Below are positions 19,583 through 29,750 of a DNA stretch of 64,000 nt, in pieces. The first letter of the stretch is position 1. Each line of letters opens with the position of its first letter. The notes under the pieces were generated by a model, which saw only the letters and a program-made list of their open reading frames with translations, did not search any database and was not told the DNA's origin. The position numbers were made by a program, and so were the translations under genes. The stretch is from Oscillospiraceae bacterium. Its GTDB lineage: Bacteria > Bacillota > Clostridia > Oscillospirales > CAG-272. Location: positions 1-64,000 of the forward strand of contig SVRN01000003.1 in NCBI GenBank assembly GCA_015064805.1. Direction: 5' to 3'.

Positions 19583-20911
19583 ATGACGATGATGGCATAC
19601 AACGTTCCAAAAAATGAACAGCAATACAGAACCCTTTGCACCGAGGCGAGCGTGACGCTGCCTTGGGCGGAAAAGACGGACGTTCTGCGCACGCCGCTGA
19701 ACGTGGGAGGCAAGATCGCTCCCAACCGCATTGCCTATCAGCCCATGGAGGGCTGTGACGGCACGCCCGACGGTCGCCCCGACGAGCTGGGTCTTCGCCG
19801 CTACGACCGCTTCGCCAAGGGCGGCGCGGGCATCATTTGGGCCGAGGCCATGGCCGTGATGCAGGAGGGTCGTGCCAACCCAAGACAGCTTTACATCAAC
19901 GAGCAGACCGCAGACGATTTTGCCCGCTTGGTCGAGCGGATCAAAACGACTTGTCTGAAAGAAAACGGCTACGAGCCGCTGGTCATCGCCCAGCTGACGC
20001 ACTCGGGGCGCTACAGCAAGCCCGAGGGCAAGCCCGCGCCGCTGATCGCCTACCATTGCGCGACGCTGGAGGCAAGCAATCCCATCGACGACAGCCGCAT
20101 CGTGACGGACGATTATCTGGAAATGGTACAGCAAAAGCTGATCGAGGGTGCGATCCTGGCCGAGAAGTGCGGCTTTGACGGCGCGGACATCAAGTGCTGT
20201 CACCGTTATCTGCTTTGCGAGTTGCTCAGCGCCTACAACCGCGCGGGCAAGTTCGGCGGCAGCTTTGAAAACCGCACCCGACTGTTCCGCACGGCGGTCA
20301 GTGAGTCGGTTCGTCTTTGCGGCGGCGATTTTCTGATCACCTCGCGCATGAACTTGTACGACGGCTATCCCCGCCCCGACGGCTTTGGCGTGCGCGACGA
20401 CGGCACGACCGAGCCCGACATGACCGAGGCGATCGCGCTGTGCCAAGCGCTGCGCGACAGCGGCGTCAAGCTGTTGGACTTCACCATGGGCAATCCCTAT
20501 TTCAATCCCCACGTCAACCGTCCCTACACCCGCGGCGGCTACGAGGCGCCCGAGCACCCGATGGTGGGCTGTGAGCGCATGCTCAAGGGCACGGCCGAGG
20601 TCGCGCGTGCCATCCCCGAGGTGGCCGTTATCAGCTCGGCCATGACCTTTATGGGCTGTGCCGCGCCCCACGTGGCGGCGGGCTGCATCGAGCAGGGATG
20701 GTTCGCTTTTGCGGGCTTTGGCCGCCAGACACTAGCCTATCCCGATCTGGCCGTCGATATTTGCAAGACGGGCGAGCTGAACGATAAAAAGCTGTGCCTG
20801 GCTTGTTCCAAGTGCACCGAAATTATGCGTAAGCCCGGCGGCACCCCCGGTTGCGTCGTCCGCGACGCGCAGGTCTATGCGCCGATTTATAAAGAGTTAG
20901 TGCAGAAGTAA
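19583..20911 (+). CDS. NADH:flavin oxidoreductase (old yellow enzyme-like)
   Basis: NRIAYQPMEGCDGTPDGRPDELGLRRYDRFAKGGAGIIWAEAMAV; HSGRYSKPEGKPAP; DGADIKCCHRYLL. Confidence 0.85.
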   Translation: MTMMAYNVPKNEQQYRTLCTEASVTLPWAEKTDVLRTPLNVGGKIAPNRIAYQPMEGCDGTPDGRPDELGLRRYDRFAKGGAGIIWAEAMAVMQEGRANPRQLYINEQTADDFARLVERIKTTCLKENGYEPLVIAQLTHSGRYSKPEGKPAPLIAYHCATLEASNPIDDSRIVTDDYLEMVQQKLIEGAILAEKCGFDGADIKCCHRYLLCELLSAYNRAGKFGGSFENRTRLFRTAVSESVRLCGGDFLITSRMNLYDGYPRPDGFGVRDDGTTEPDMTEAIALCQALRDSGVKLLDFTMGNPYFNPHVNRPYTRGGYEAPEHPMVGCERMLKGTAEVARAIPEVAVISSAMTFMGCAAPHVAAGCIEQGWFAFAGFGRQTLAYPDLAVDICKTGELNDKKLCLACSKCTEIMRKPGGTPGCVVRDAQVYAPIYKELVQK

Positions 20912-20914
20912 GGG

Positions 20915-21480
20915 GCGCGTGTAGGGAAACTTTTTGAAAAAAGTTTCCCTACGACCCTTCAAAAACTTTCCAAAAAGGAAAAGGAGCGTAGCCGGGAGAA
21001 CTTCTCCTGTCTCTGTAGGGGGAAGGGCGTATGCTGCTACGTAGGGCGGGAGCTTTGCGGTCGCGCTTGGCGCGATGCCCGTGTTCAGCGGGCAAGCAAC
21101 GCTCGGCATCTCGGCGCACGCCGAGATAGGCTGCCGCGAGCGGCGGGGCCCTCTCCTCGCTTACGCTCGGCATAAATCTGCTCCGCAGATTTACTCCGTC
21201 CCCCTTCCCATCCGCTCCACCATATTAGAAACCTATGAGAAATAATGCCTGCCGCGCGTGTTGGCTTGATTTGAAGAACGCCCTGTGGGAGTTGAATCAA
21301 ATCTCGTCATTTGCTTTGCAACGCGGCACGGAAGCGGTTTCCAAAGGCGGCAGCCTTTGGTTCGCTTTCTTGGTTCGTTCTTTCTCGAATGAGAAAGAAT
21401 GAACACCAAAAACCGGTACAGATCAGCGCGCACCGTAGGAGCGCAGTATGATCGTCAAAAGGAGAAGCTGTAAGAACTCT
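20915..21480. repeat. Modular hairpin-rich intergenic repeat (family A)
   Basis: tctcggcgcacgccgagata; caaaggcggcagcctttg; gttcgttctttctcgaatgagaaagaatgaac; cgcagtatgatcgtcaaaaggagaagctg. Confidence 0.75.
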
Positions 21481-21505
21481 AAATTACAAAAAGGAGACCA
21501 TCCCC

Positions 21506-22267
21506 ATGAAACAATGCGCTATCATCACCGGTGCCCTCGGCGGCATCGGCTACGAAACCGCCAAAACCTTCCTCTCCCGCGGCTATACCGTCGTGGGTAT
21601 GGACGTCCGTCCCGCCGCCGATTGCGAGGAGCAAATTTCCGCTCTCGGCGAGGACTTCGTCTACGTTGCAGGCAATCTCGCAAATGCAGACGACCGTGCG
21701 ACGCTCGTCGAAACCGCGATCAAAACGGCCGGTCGTATCGACGCGCTGGTCAACGTCGCAGGCGTCGCGCCCAAGGTGCGCCGCGACCTGCTCGAGATGA
21801 CCGAGGAAAGCTACGATTTCGTCATGGATATCAATACCAAGGGAACCATGTTCTTGACCCAGCTTGCCGCCCGTCAGATGCTCACGCAGGAGCGCGACGA
21901 GAGCGGTGTGCGCGGGTATATCGTCAATATTTCCTCCTGCTCGGCCTACACCAGCTCAACCTCGCGCGGTGAGTATTGCGTGTCCAAGGCAGGCACGACC
22001 ATGCTGACCATGTTGTACGCTGACCGACTGGCGAGCGAGGGTATTCCCGTCAACGAGATCTGTCCCGGCATCATCGCCACGGGCATGACGGCGGTCGTCA
22101 AGGAAAAGTACGACAAGCTGATTGCCGAAGGGTTGGTGCCCGCGGGTCGCTGGGGACAGCCCAAAGATATTGCCAAGGCGGTCATGGCTCTGTGCGACGG
22201 CACGCTGGGATATACCACGGGGCAGTCGATCATTGCCGACGGAGGAATGCATATTCGGAGGCTGTGA
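21506..22267 (+). CDS. Short-chain dehydrogenase/reductase (SDR)
   Basis: CAIITGALGGIGYETAKTFL; YCVSKAG; GQSIIADGGMHI. Confidence 0.88.
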   Translation: MKQCAIITGALGGIGYETAKTFLSRGYTVVGMDVRPAADCEEQISALGEDFVYVAGNLANADDRATLVETAIKTAGRIDALVNVAGVAPKVRRDLLEMTEESYDFVMDINTKGTMFLTQLAARQMLTQERDESGVRGYIVNISSCSAYTSSTSRGEYCVSKAGTTMLTMLYADRLASEGIPVNEICPGIIATGMTAVVKEKYDKLIAEGLVPAGRWGQPKDIAKAVMALCDGTLGYTTGQSIIADGGMHIRRL

Positions 22268-22284
22268 GGTAAGGGTTAGTTGTG

Positions 22285-22842
22285 CTTATTAACAACTTCT
22301 CCTATCCATGGGCGCGACACGACGCGTCGCGCTGTGCGTTTTATGCTACTTCTTGGCATTCCCCAAGAAGTAGCCAAGAAACGAACCAAGGGGTCTAATA
22401 CCCCTTGGTACCCCTGAACGCGCCACGAGGAAACACGGTTTCCTCTGATTGTGGCGCGAAGTGTTACATCTTCAAACTTTGCGTTCGCATTTTAAAGAAA
22501 AATGCGAACACGGAAGTAGCCCGCGATAAGCGAAAGCATATGATTTTGCTTTCTGCTACGCGCCCCAGTTCAACTAAATTTTGAGCAAAAACGATTTTGC
22601 ATTCTATGCCTGCCGCTCGTGGTGGCTACACTTGAGGCGCAGTATCAGAGTATGATATGTGATCTCTCTTGTTCTTCTTTGTAGAGCGGCAATGCCAAGG
22701 GAGTTCCAAGAGGGAACGTCTTGGCGTGTTTTCTTGGTTCGTTCTTTGCCACGAGGCAAAGAATGAACATAAAAATCGGTACAGATCAGCGCGCGCTGAA
22801 AGCGCGCAGTATGATCGTCCCAAGGAGAAGTAGTAAAAACAT
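22285..22842. repeat. Modular hairpin-rich intergenic repeat (family A)
   Basis: acaacttctcct...aggagaagtagt outer arms; ctacttcttggcattccccaagaagtag; aaggggtctaatacccctt; gttcgttctttgccacgaggcaaagaatgaac. Confidence 0.85.
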
Positions 22843-22869
22843 TAGAACACACCGAAAGGATGATACTTT

Positions 22870-24828
22870 ATGAAAACCATCACCCTCTCCACCGCTATCA
22901 TCGGTACCGGCGCCGCCGGCTATAACGCCGCTTTGCGGCTCTCCCGCATGGGCGAGACCAATATCGCCATCTTCACCATGGGCGTCATGAACAGCACCTC
23001 GCGCAATACGGGCTCCGATAAGCAGACCTACTATAAGCTGTCCCTCGCCGGCTCGGCTCCCGACTCGCCCGAGGCCATGGCTCGCGATCTGTTCGGCGGC
23101 CGTTGCGTCGACGGCGACCACGCCCTCTGCGAGGCCGCGCTGTCATCACAGTGCTTCTATCAGCTTGCCGAGCTGGGCGTGCCCTTTCCCGTCAATCGCT
23201 ACGGCGAGAGCGTGGGCTATCAGACTGACCACGACGTCCGCGGCCGTGCCACCAGCGCAGGGCCATTGACCTCCAAGCTCATGACCGAGAGCCTTGCACG
23301 CGAGGTTGGGCGTTACGGTGTGACGGTGTACGACCGTTCCCAGATTGTCAGCATTCTCAAGGACGAGACGGGCGAGGCGCTGGGCTTCGTTGCCCTCAAT
23401 ACCGCCGCGACGGAAACGAACGATCGCCTTGTGACGGTCGTCTGCAAGAATATCGTCTGGGCCACGGGCGGTCCTGCGGGTATATATGCCGACTCGGTCT
23501 ATCCGCTCGGTCACGTCGGTTCGACGGGCGTCGCGCTCGAAGCGGGCGCCAAGGCCAAAAACCTGACCGAATGGCAGTACGGGCTTGCCTCGGTTGCCCC
23601 CCGCTGGAACGTGTCGGGTACCTATATGCAGGTGCTGCCGCGCTTCGTGTCGGTCGATGCCGAGGGCAACGAATATGAATTTTTGAGCGAATATTTCACC
23701 GATCTTGGTGAGCAGCTCTCCCGCGTGTTCCGCAAGGGCTACGAGTGGCCGTTTGACAGCCGCCGTGCCCGTGACGGCTCGTCCGTCATCGATTTGCTGG
23801 TCTACCGCGAGACCAAGCTGCGCGGCCGCCGCGTCTATCTCGATTTCCGCCGCAATCCCGCAGGGCTGGACGAATTGCCCTACGACCAACTGGACGAGGA
23901 AGCGCGCAAATATCTGGAAAATGCCGGCGCTTGCTTCGGCACGCCGATCCAGCGTTTGGATCATATGAACCGCCCTGCCATCGAGCTGTACGCCTCCAAG
24001 GGCGTGGATATCACGAAAGAAATGCTGGAGATCGCGCTGTGCGCCCAGCACAACAACGGCGGTCTTGACGTCGATCTTTGGTGGCAGACGGAGGTTCAGG
24101 GGCTATTCGCCGCAGGCGAGGTCGCGGGCACGCACGGCGTTTACCGCCCCGGCGGAAGTGCCCTCAATGCAGGTCAGGTAGGCTCGCTTCGAGCCGCGCA
24201 GTACATCGCCCGCAACCGTTCGGGCTTGCCGAGTGAGCAGGCGGTAGCCGCCATGACGGATCAAGTCGAAGCTGCGGCGGGCGAGCTGAGCGCCCTGTGC
24301 GATAAGCTACTGTCCAACGGGCAGTCGCAGGGCGACAATACGCAAGCGCTGCTTGCCGAGCATCGCGCCGACATGAGCGCGTGTGCCGCGGCGATCCGCA
24401 ACGTGTCCGCCATGAAGACGCTGATCGAAAAGAACCGCACGCTGCTCTCTGAATTTGACAGCCGCGTGGCCGCGGTTGGCGCGCTCGGGCTGGCCCGTGC
24501 CTTCTCCTTGCGCGATTCTCTCATCACCCAGATCGCGGTGCTGTCGGCTATGATCGACTACGTCGGCGCGGGCGGCAGATCGCGCGGTTCGGCGCTCTAC
24601 AGCGCGGCGGACGGTCAATCGGCCAAGGGCCTTGAGGATGAAGCGAACGGTCTGTTCCGCTATCTGCTTGACGACGGCTCGCGGGATGGTGTGACCCAGA
24701 CGCTTTGCTACGACGCGGCGGGTATGGATTGCCACGCTGTATGGCGTGACGTGCGTCCTCTGCCCGAGAGCGGCGGATTTTTCGAGAACGTCTGGAGAAG
24801 CTATCGCGAAAACGGAAACGTGTATTAA
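22870..24828 (+). CDS. FAD-binding oxidoreductase (fumarate reductase/L-aspartate oxidase-like flavoprotein)
   Basis: TAIIGTGAAGYNAALRLSRMG; GLFAAGEVAGTHGVYRPGGSALNAGQVGSLRAAQYIA. Confidence 0.8.
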   Translation: MKTITLSTAIIGTGAAGYNAALRLSRMGETNIAIFTMGVMNSTSRNTGSDKQTYYKLSLAGSAPDSPEAMARDLFGGRCVDGDHALCEAALSSQCFYQLAELGVPFPVNRYGESVGYQTDHDVRGRATSAGPLTSKLMTESLAREVGRYGVTVYDRSQIVSILKDETGEALGFVALNTAATETNDRLVTVVCKNIVWATGGPAGIYADSVYPLGHVGSTGVALEAGAKAKNLTEWQYGLASVAPRWNVSGTYMQVLPRFVSVDAEGNEYEFLSEYFTDLGEQLSRVFRKGYEWPFDSRRARDGSSVIDLLVYRETKLRGRRVYLDFRRNPAGLDELPYDQLDEEARKYLENAGACFGTPIQRLDHMNRPAIELYASKGVDITKEMLEIALCAQHNNGGLDVDLWWQTEVQGLFAAGEVAGTHGVYRPGGSALNAGQVGSLRAAQYIARNRSGLPSEQAVAAMTDQVEAAAGELSALCDKLLSNGQSQGDNTQALLAEHRADMSACAAAIRNVSAMKTLIEKNRTLLSEFDSRVAAVGALGLARAFSLRDSLITQIAVLSAMIDYVGAGGRSRGSALYSAADGQSAKGLEDEANGLFRYLLDDGSRDGVTQTLCYDAAGMDCHAVWRDVRPLPESGGFFENVWRSYRENGNVY

Positions 24829-24843
24829 ATAAACGAAGAATAA

Positions 24844-24895
24844 CCCTCCTTTTTTCGGGGAATACTGGAAATACCGAAAAAAGGAGGGATTTTTT
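24844..24895 (+). terminator. Terminator-like hairpin whose 3' arm contains the SD of the next gene
   Basis: ccctccttttttcgg (24844-24858) / ccgaaaaaaggaggg (24874-24888) then attttttATG. Confidence 0.8.
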
Positions 24896-25354
24896 ATGAC
24901 GTTAAGTACCAAGGAAACCAATTTGCTCAAGGACATGAAGGGGCAGGAGCAGCTCTGCATCGAAAAATACGAAAAATACGCGTCCGAGGCCTGCTCGACC
25001 GAGCTGAAATCGCTGTTCCACGCACTGGCCGATGCTGAACGGACGCACCTGACGACGGTTACGGACATGATGAACGGCAAGGTCGGTAGTACGGGCGGCT
25101 CTGGCAGCTCGCCTTTGAGCGGCGTGAGCTGTGGCAAGGTGTCGTATGAGAGCGAGGACTGCAAGAAAAAGGATGCTTTTTTGTGCTCGGATATGCTCAC
25201 GACGGAAAAGCACGTGTCGTCGCTGTATAATACGGGCGTGTTTGAGTTTTCGGACGTGCAGGCGAGGAATATGCTCAATCATATTCAGTCGGAGGAGCAA
25301 CAGCACGGGCAAAAGATCTATGAATTTATGAATGCGAATGGGATGTATCAGTGA
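24896..25354 (+). CDS. Ferritin-like / spore coat F-like protein
   Basis: MTLSTKETNLLKDMKGQEQLCIEKYEKYASEACSTELKSLFHALADAERTHL. Confidence 0.7.
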   Translation: MTLSTKETNLLKDMKGQEQLCIEKYEKYASEACSTELKSLFHALADAERTHLTTVTDMMNGKVGSTGGSGSSPLSGVSCGKVSYESEDCKKKDAFLCSDMLTTEKHVSSLYNTGVFEFSDVQARNMLNHIQSEEQQHGQKIYEFMNANGMYQ

Positions 25355-25364
25355 GGAGGCAGGG

Positions 25365-26010
25365 GAGTTTAGCTAAACCTTCCACAGCTTCGTAGCCGGG
25401 CTCACACTGCTGCGCGCGAAGTTTTGTGTTCATGCTTGCATGACGCCCGCGTCTGGCGGACGAACAAAACTTCTGTATTTCGCCTTGGCGAAATGGGCGC
25501 TCGCTGTACCGATTTGATGCTACTTCTTGGCCTTCCCCAAGAAGTAGCCAAGAAGGGAACCAAGGGGCCTAATGCCCCTTGGCACCCCCGAGCGCGAAAA
25601 GCCGTTTCGCTGCCGCTCCACTCATTTTTTCGCGAAGGTGAGCAGCTTCAGCTTTTGCGTCGGCGTTTTCAATAAAAACGCCGACACGGAAGCAGCACGC
25701 AAGCAGGGAAGCAAATCCTTTTGCCAACTGCGACGCATTCGAGTCTAACTAAATTTTAAGCAAAAACGCGTTTGCCTTCTCCGCCTGCCGCGCGTGGTAA
25801 CTTCCTTGAAGCACAGCATAAGCGAGCGATATGTCTATCTCTTGATATACTTTGTAGCGCGGCAGGGAAGCGGTTTCCAAAGGCGGCAGCCTTTGGTTCG
25901 CTTTCTTGGTTCGTTCTTTCTCGAATGAGAAAGAATGAACATCAAAACAGCACAGCGAGCGCGTGCCGAAGGCACAGGGTGAGCGTCCGTAGGAGAAGAA
26001 TGGAACGCTT
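25365..26010. repeat. Modular hairpin-rich intergenic repeat (family A)
   Basis: ctacttcttggccttccccaagaagtag; aaggggcctaatgcccctt; ggcgttttcaataaaaacgcc; gttcgttctttctcgaatgagaaagaatgaac. Confidence 0.85.
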
Positions 26011-26034
26011 TTACTTTCTCTCGTTCGACCAAAA

Positions 26035-26072
26035 ATCCCACCAAACCTCTGATGTGTTCGGTGGGATTTGTT
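26035..26072. terminator. Intrinsic terminator
   Basis: aaatcccaccaaacctctgatgtgttcggtgggattt. Confidence 0.8.
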
Positions 26073-26074
26073 AA

Positions 26075-26764
26075 TTATTCGTCGTTCGTGAGGTCTCCGT
26101 TGCCGCTGACCGGAATGGGATCCCCAAGATAGGTGGGTTCAGGTTTGAACAGGCACATGGCAAAATCCTTGCATCGAGCCAACACCTCACGAGCGTCGCG
26201 CATAGACTGGCCGCTGTAGGTGCGAACGTCGGCGGCAACGCCGTAGGCCTCCAGACCGAACTGTCGGGCAATGTACAACGCGCGATACAAATGATATTCC
26301 TGTGTGACGATTACGACCTTTTCCGCTTTGAAAATCTCTTTGGCGCGGTACATAGTTTCATACGTGGAAAAGCCGGCGTGATCCATAAAAACGTTCTCGG
26401 AGGGAACGCTTCGCTCCAAAGCGTATTGTTTCATCGCGCCGACCTCGTTGTAGTGCTCGCGGCCGTGATCTCCGCTCATCAGAAGCTTGGGCGACGCTCC
26501 GTTGTCGTACAGATCGACACCCACCTGCAATCGGTCGTGCAGCATGTGGCTTAGACTGCCGTCATCTCGGACCTGGCAGCCCAACACGATAATACAGTCT
26601 ACGCCCTCCAGGTTGCAGGCTTCGTCTGCGGTGAGTAGCCCGGCATTTCCTACAGCTTTTACGTATCCGTTCACGCCGAAAACCATTGCGACCCCCGAGA
26701 GAAACAGGCCTGCCAAGATTATACAGGTGATGATAAAGCGCTTACGGAGCCTCATTTCGTGCAT
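26075..26764 (-). CDS. SanA/YdcF-like DUF218 membrane-associated protein
   Basis: DCIIVLGCQVRDDGSLSHMLHDRLQVGVDLYDNGASPKLLMSGDHG. Confidence 0.82.
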   Translation of the reverse strand: MHEMRLRKRFIITCIILAGLFLSGVAMVFGVNGYVKAVGNAGLLTADEACNLEGVDCIIVLGCQVRDDGSLSHMLHDRLQVGVDLYDNGASPKLLMSGDHGREHYNEVGAMKQYALERSVPSENVFMDHAGFSTYETMYRAKEIFKAEKVVIVTQEYHLYRALYIARQFGLEAYGVAADVRTYSGQSMRDAREVLARCKDFAMCLFKPEPTYLGDPIPVSGNGDLTNDE

Positions 26765-27486
26765 CCTCCAATTCCTTGATCCTCGCCTCCAGCCGCGCGA
26801 TCTCCTGCGCCACGGGGTCGGGAACGTGAACCTGGTCAACGTCGTCGCTGACGCGCCGTCCCTGCTGACGTACCACGCGCGCAGGCACACCGACGGCGGT
26901 CGACTCGTCGGGAATCTCCTTGAGCACCACCGCGCCCGCGGCGATCTTGGTGTTGTCACCAATGGTAAACGGGCCCAATACCTTCGCGCCCGCACCGACC
27001 ATGACGTTGTTGCCCAGCGTCGGGTGACGTTTGCCGACGTCCTTGCCCGTACCGCCCAGCGTCACGCCCTGATAGATCGAGCAGTTGTTGCCGATCTCGG
27101 TCGTCTCGCCGATCACCACGCCCATGCCATGGTCGATGAAAAAGCCCTTGCCGATGGTCGCGCCGGGGTGGATCTCAATGCCCGTTGCGGCGCGGGCGAC
27201 CTGGCTGATCAGACGGGCAGGGAAGTAGTGCTTGGACAGATACAGCTTGTGAGCCACGCGATAGGCTAAAATCGCGTGCACGCCCGAGGATAACAGCAGC
27301 ACCTCAACGTCGCTCTTGGCGGCGGGGTCGCGCTGACGCACGGCGGCGATATCGTCGCGGATCTCGGCACGGATCTTGTCGGGCACGAGCGCCAGCCGAC
27401 GCACGCGTCGCGAAGTCCGCTTGTATAGGCCGCGCAGGGCGGAGTGAACGGTTCTCAGTTCGTTTTCAATATCAAAATCAAACATA
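26742..27486 (-). CDS. cysE: Serine O-acetyltransferase
   Basis: IEIHPGATIGKGFFIDHGMGVVIGETTEIGNNCSIYQGVTLGGTGKDVGKRHPTLGNNVMVGAGAKVLG. Confidence 0.92.
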
Positions 27487-27681
27487 ATCAGCCTCCAAAA
27501 GGGCGTAAAATGGTGTAAAATACAAGCGAGCGTCGAAGCGACCAAAAGGGCGCCGTCGAACGCGTTTGGTACGACATGAACAGGCGCGAAGCCCTGCGTG
27601 TTTTGGCACTTTTTGTGCAAAACGCGCATAATGGTAAAATTTGACTTTTCCTCAGATTGACCGCCAAAATCAAAGATCGAA

Positions 27682-27810
27682 TGTGGAAAACTCTGTGGAA
27701 ACTGTGTAAAACATTGATGTTGCCGTGTGTTTTTGGTGTCGGTTATTTTCTTGGCTTGTTGAAAACTCTTGTCAAGAGGAAAATCGTCGATTTTTCATTT
27801 TCTGTGGATT
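27682..27810. promoter_or_regulatory. Cluster of DnaA-box-like motifs
   Basis: tgtggaaaa, tgtggaaac, tgtgtaaaa, tgtggattg in AT-rich intergenic DNA. Confidence 0.3.
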
Positions 27811-27858
27811 GAACAACGACACGCCGCGTCGTACTACGACATTCGGCATCGTATTTTG

Positions 27859-28899
27859 TCAAAGCGAGCCGATCAATTGCTCCAGCGCGGCGTAGCCCTG
27901 CGGCGAGAGCTTGAGTGCGCGATCGGCCTCGTTGCAGGCGGCGATCATGCGGCGCACGGCCGTCTCACCAACCGTCGCGGCGCTTTTGCGGTAGAGCGAC
28001 ACCTTGTACTCGTGCAGCTTGAGGATGCTTGCTACCTCAGCAGGCGTTTTACCCTCTCGGGTGAGCAACAGAACGGAGAGCATATCACAGCCCGTGCGAA
28101 TGACCTCTGCCAGAATGAACAGCGGCTCGACGCGACGGAACTTGAAATCGGCCAGAATGTCCAACGCCCTTGCGGTGTCCCGATCCATCAGCGCCCCTGC
28201 AAAGGCAAAGGCGTCGTATTCGGCACTCCGACAGGCGACGGTGTGGATGTCGGCCGCGGTGACGGCGGTGCGATCGTGGGAAAGGACGTAAAAGCTGATC
28301 TTGTCGATCTCGCTGGCCAGCGTCATCATGTTGCGGCCACAGCAGTCGATCAGCGTCTGGCAGACGTCGGGCGTGGCGGTCGCGCCGTTGTGCTCGAAGT
28401 GGCGGATGCACCACCCGAGCAGCTTGGCGGGGGTACATCGTTCGTAGCGCACGGGGCGGAGCGAGGCGCACAGCTTATTGAGCGTTGCCGAGGGGCGCTT
28501 GGGCAGATAGCCCTCGTCGAGGTTGCCCGATGCGACGGGAAGAAGCACGGTATTGTAGTCGTATTCCTCCAGTTCGGAGAGCACCTCGCAAAGACCGTCG
28601 AGCTCGCTTGCTCTCATGGCGTTAATATCCAGTCCGCGCAGGAGAATGACCTTGCGTTCGGCCATCATAGGCAGGCACATCAGTGCCGAGCGCAGCTTTT
28701 CGGGGTGGAAATCAAGCGCGTCGAGAATGATCTCGTTGAAGCAGGCGAAGGACGGATCGCCCAGCAGCGTCTCGCGCGCGTAGGTGACGGCGAGGTTTTT
28801 CAGATAGTCCTCCTCACCAAAGAGCAGATAACCCGTTGCGGGGGTGGACTTGATCTCACGGCGGAAATCCGCGTCCTTGAGGATATTCAATTCGGCCAT
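27859..28899 (-). CDS. holA: DNA polymerase III subunit delta
   Basis: TGYLLFGEEDYLKNLAVTYARETLL; MMTLASEIDKISFYV. Confidence 0.85.
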   Translation of the reverse strand: MAELNILKDADFRREIKSTPATGYLLFGEEDYLKNLAVTYARETLLGDPSFACFNEIILDALDFHPEKLRSALMCLPMMAERKVILLRGLDINAMRASELDGLCEVLSELEEYDYNTVLLPVASGNLDEGYLPKRPSATLNKLCASLRPVRYERCTPAKLLGWCIRHFEHNGATATPDVCQTLIDCCGRNMMTLASEIDKISFYVLSHDRTAVTAADIHTVACRSAEYDAFAFAGALMDRDTARALDILADFKFRRVEPLFILAEVIRTGCDMLSVLLLTREGKTPAEVASILKLHEYKVSLYRKSAATVGETAVRRMIAACNEADRALKLSPQGYAALEQLIGSL

Positions 28900-28989
28900 A
28901 AGATCACCTCCCGAGGTTTTTTCTTATTATAGCATATTTACAGAGGAAGTGCAAGGTGTTTTTTTCGACGGGGGAGTGAAATGTTTGTT

Positions 28990-29695
28990 TGGCTGAAATT
29001 TCTGCTGCTTCTCCTTTTGACGCGCACACAGCGTTGCGCGTGCGCTGTGCGGTTTTGATGTTCATTCTTTGTCATCCGGCAAAGAACGAACCAAGAAAGC
29101 GCGCTCGGACGTTCCCTCCGAGACCTCCCTATCTCCCGACGGCTTTTTGAGAGCCGTCGGGGCTTTTACTCTCGCAAGCTTCGCCATCTTGGGCGCATAA
29201 GCGCACGCCCAAGATGGGTTAGCATGGCAAACGCTTTTATTTTGTCCCCCGCCGCGCGTGGTAACTGCCGTCGGGAGATGCATAAAAGATGCAGATGTTT
29301 TTCTCATGAAGCACGTTGAAGCGCGGCGCAGAGTGAGGAGGGAAACGATAGCCTGCTTGCAATAGGAGGCGGGGCTTTGGCTCCGCCGACGCAAAACGCG
29401 CAGACGCCAACACGCCTTTTGGTAACCACCAAAAGATAGCGAGAGTGGCAAGTCTTGCGGGTTTCTTAAGGGCATTAGGCCCTGATTGAATTTTTATTTT
29501 CTGTAGGAAGAATTTTGCAAGCAAAATTCTTCAGGAGCGGGTAACGGAACTTTCCCATAAGCACTGAATTAGATGCCCGCGTTGTTTTCTTGGTTCGTTC
29601 TTTGTCGGATGACAAAGAATGAACATCAAAACCGTACAGCGCAGCGCGAAGCAGTATGCGCGTCCGTAAGAGAAGGAGTAAAAAATTTAGCAAAA
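28990..29695. repeat. Modular hairpin-rich intergenic repeat (family A)
   Basis: tgacgcgcacacagcgttgcgcgtgcgctgtgcgg; gttcattctttgtcatccggcaaagaacgaac; ccatcttgggcgcataagcgcacgcccaagatgg; gccttttggtaaccaccaaaagatagc; gttcgttctttgtcggatgacaaagaatgaac. Confidence 0.87.
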
Positions 29696-29697
29696 CA

Positions 29698-29750
29698 AAA
29701 AACGCCTCCCGACAGTGAAAAACAACTGTCGGGAGGCGCACTTTCTTTAT
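29698..29750 (-). terminator. Intrinsic terminator
   Basis: aaaaaacgcctcccgacagtgaaaaacaactgtcgggaggcgcac. Confidence 0.85.
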
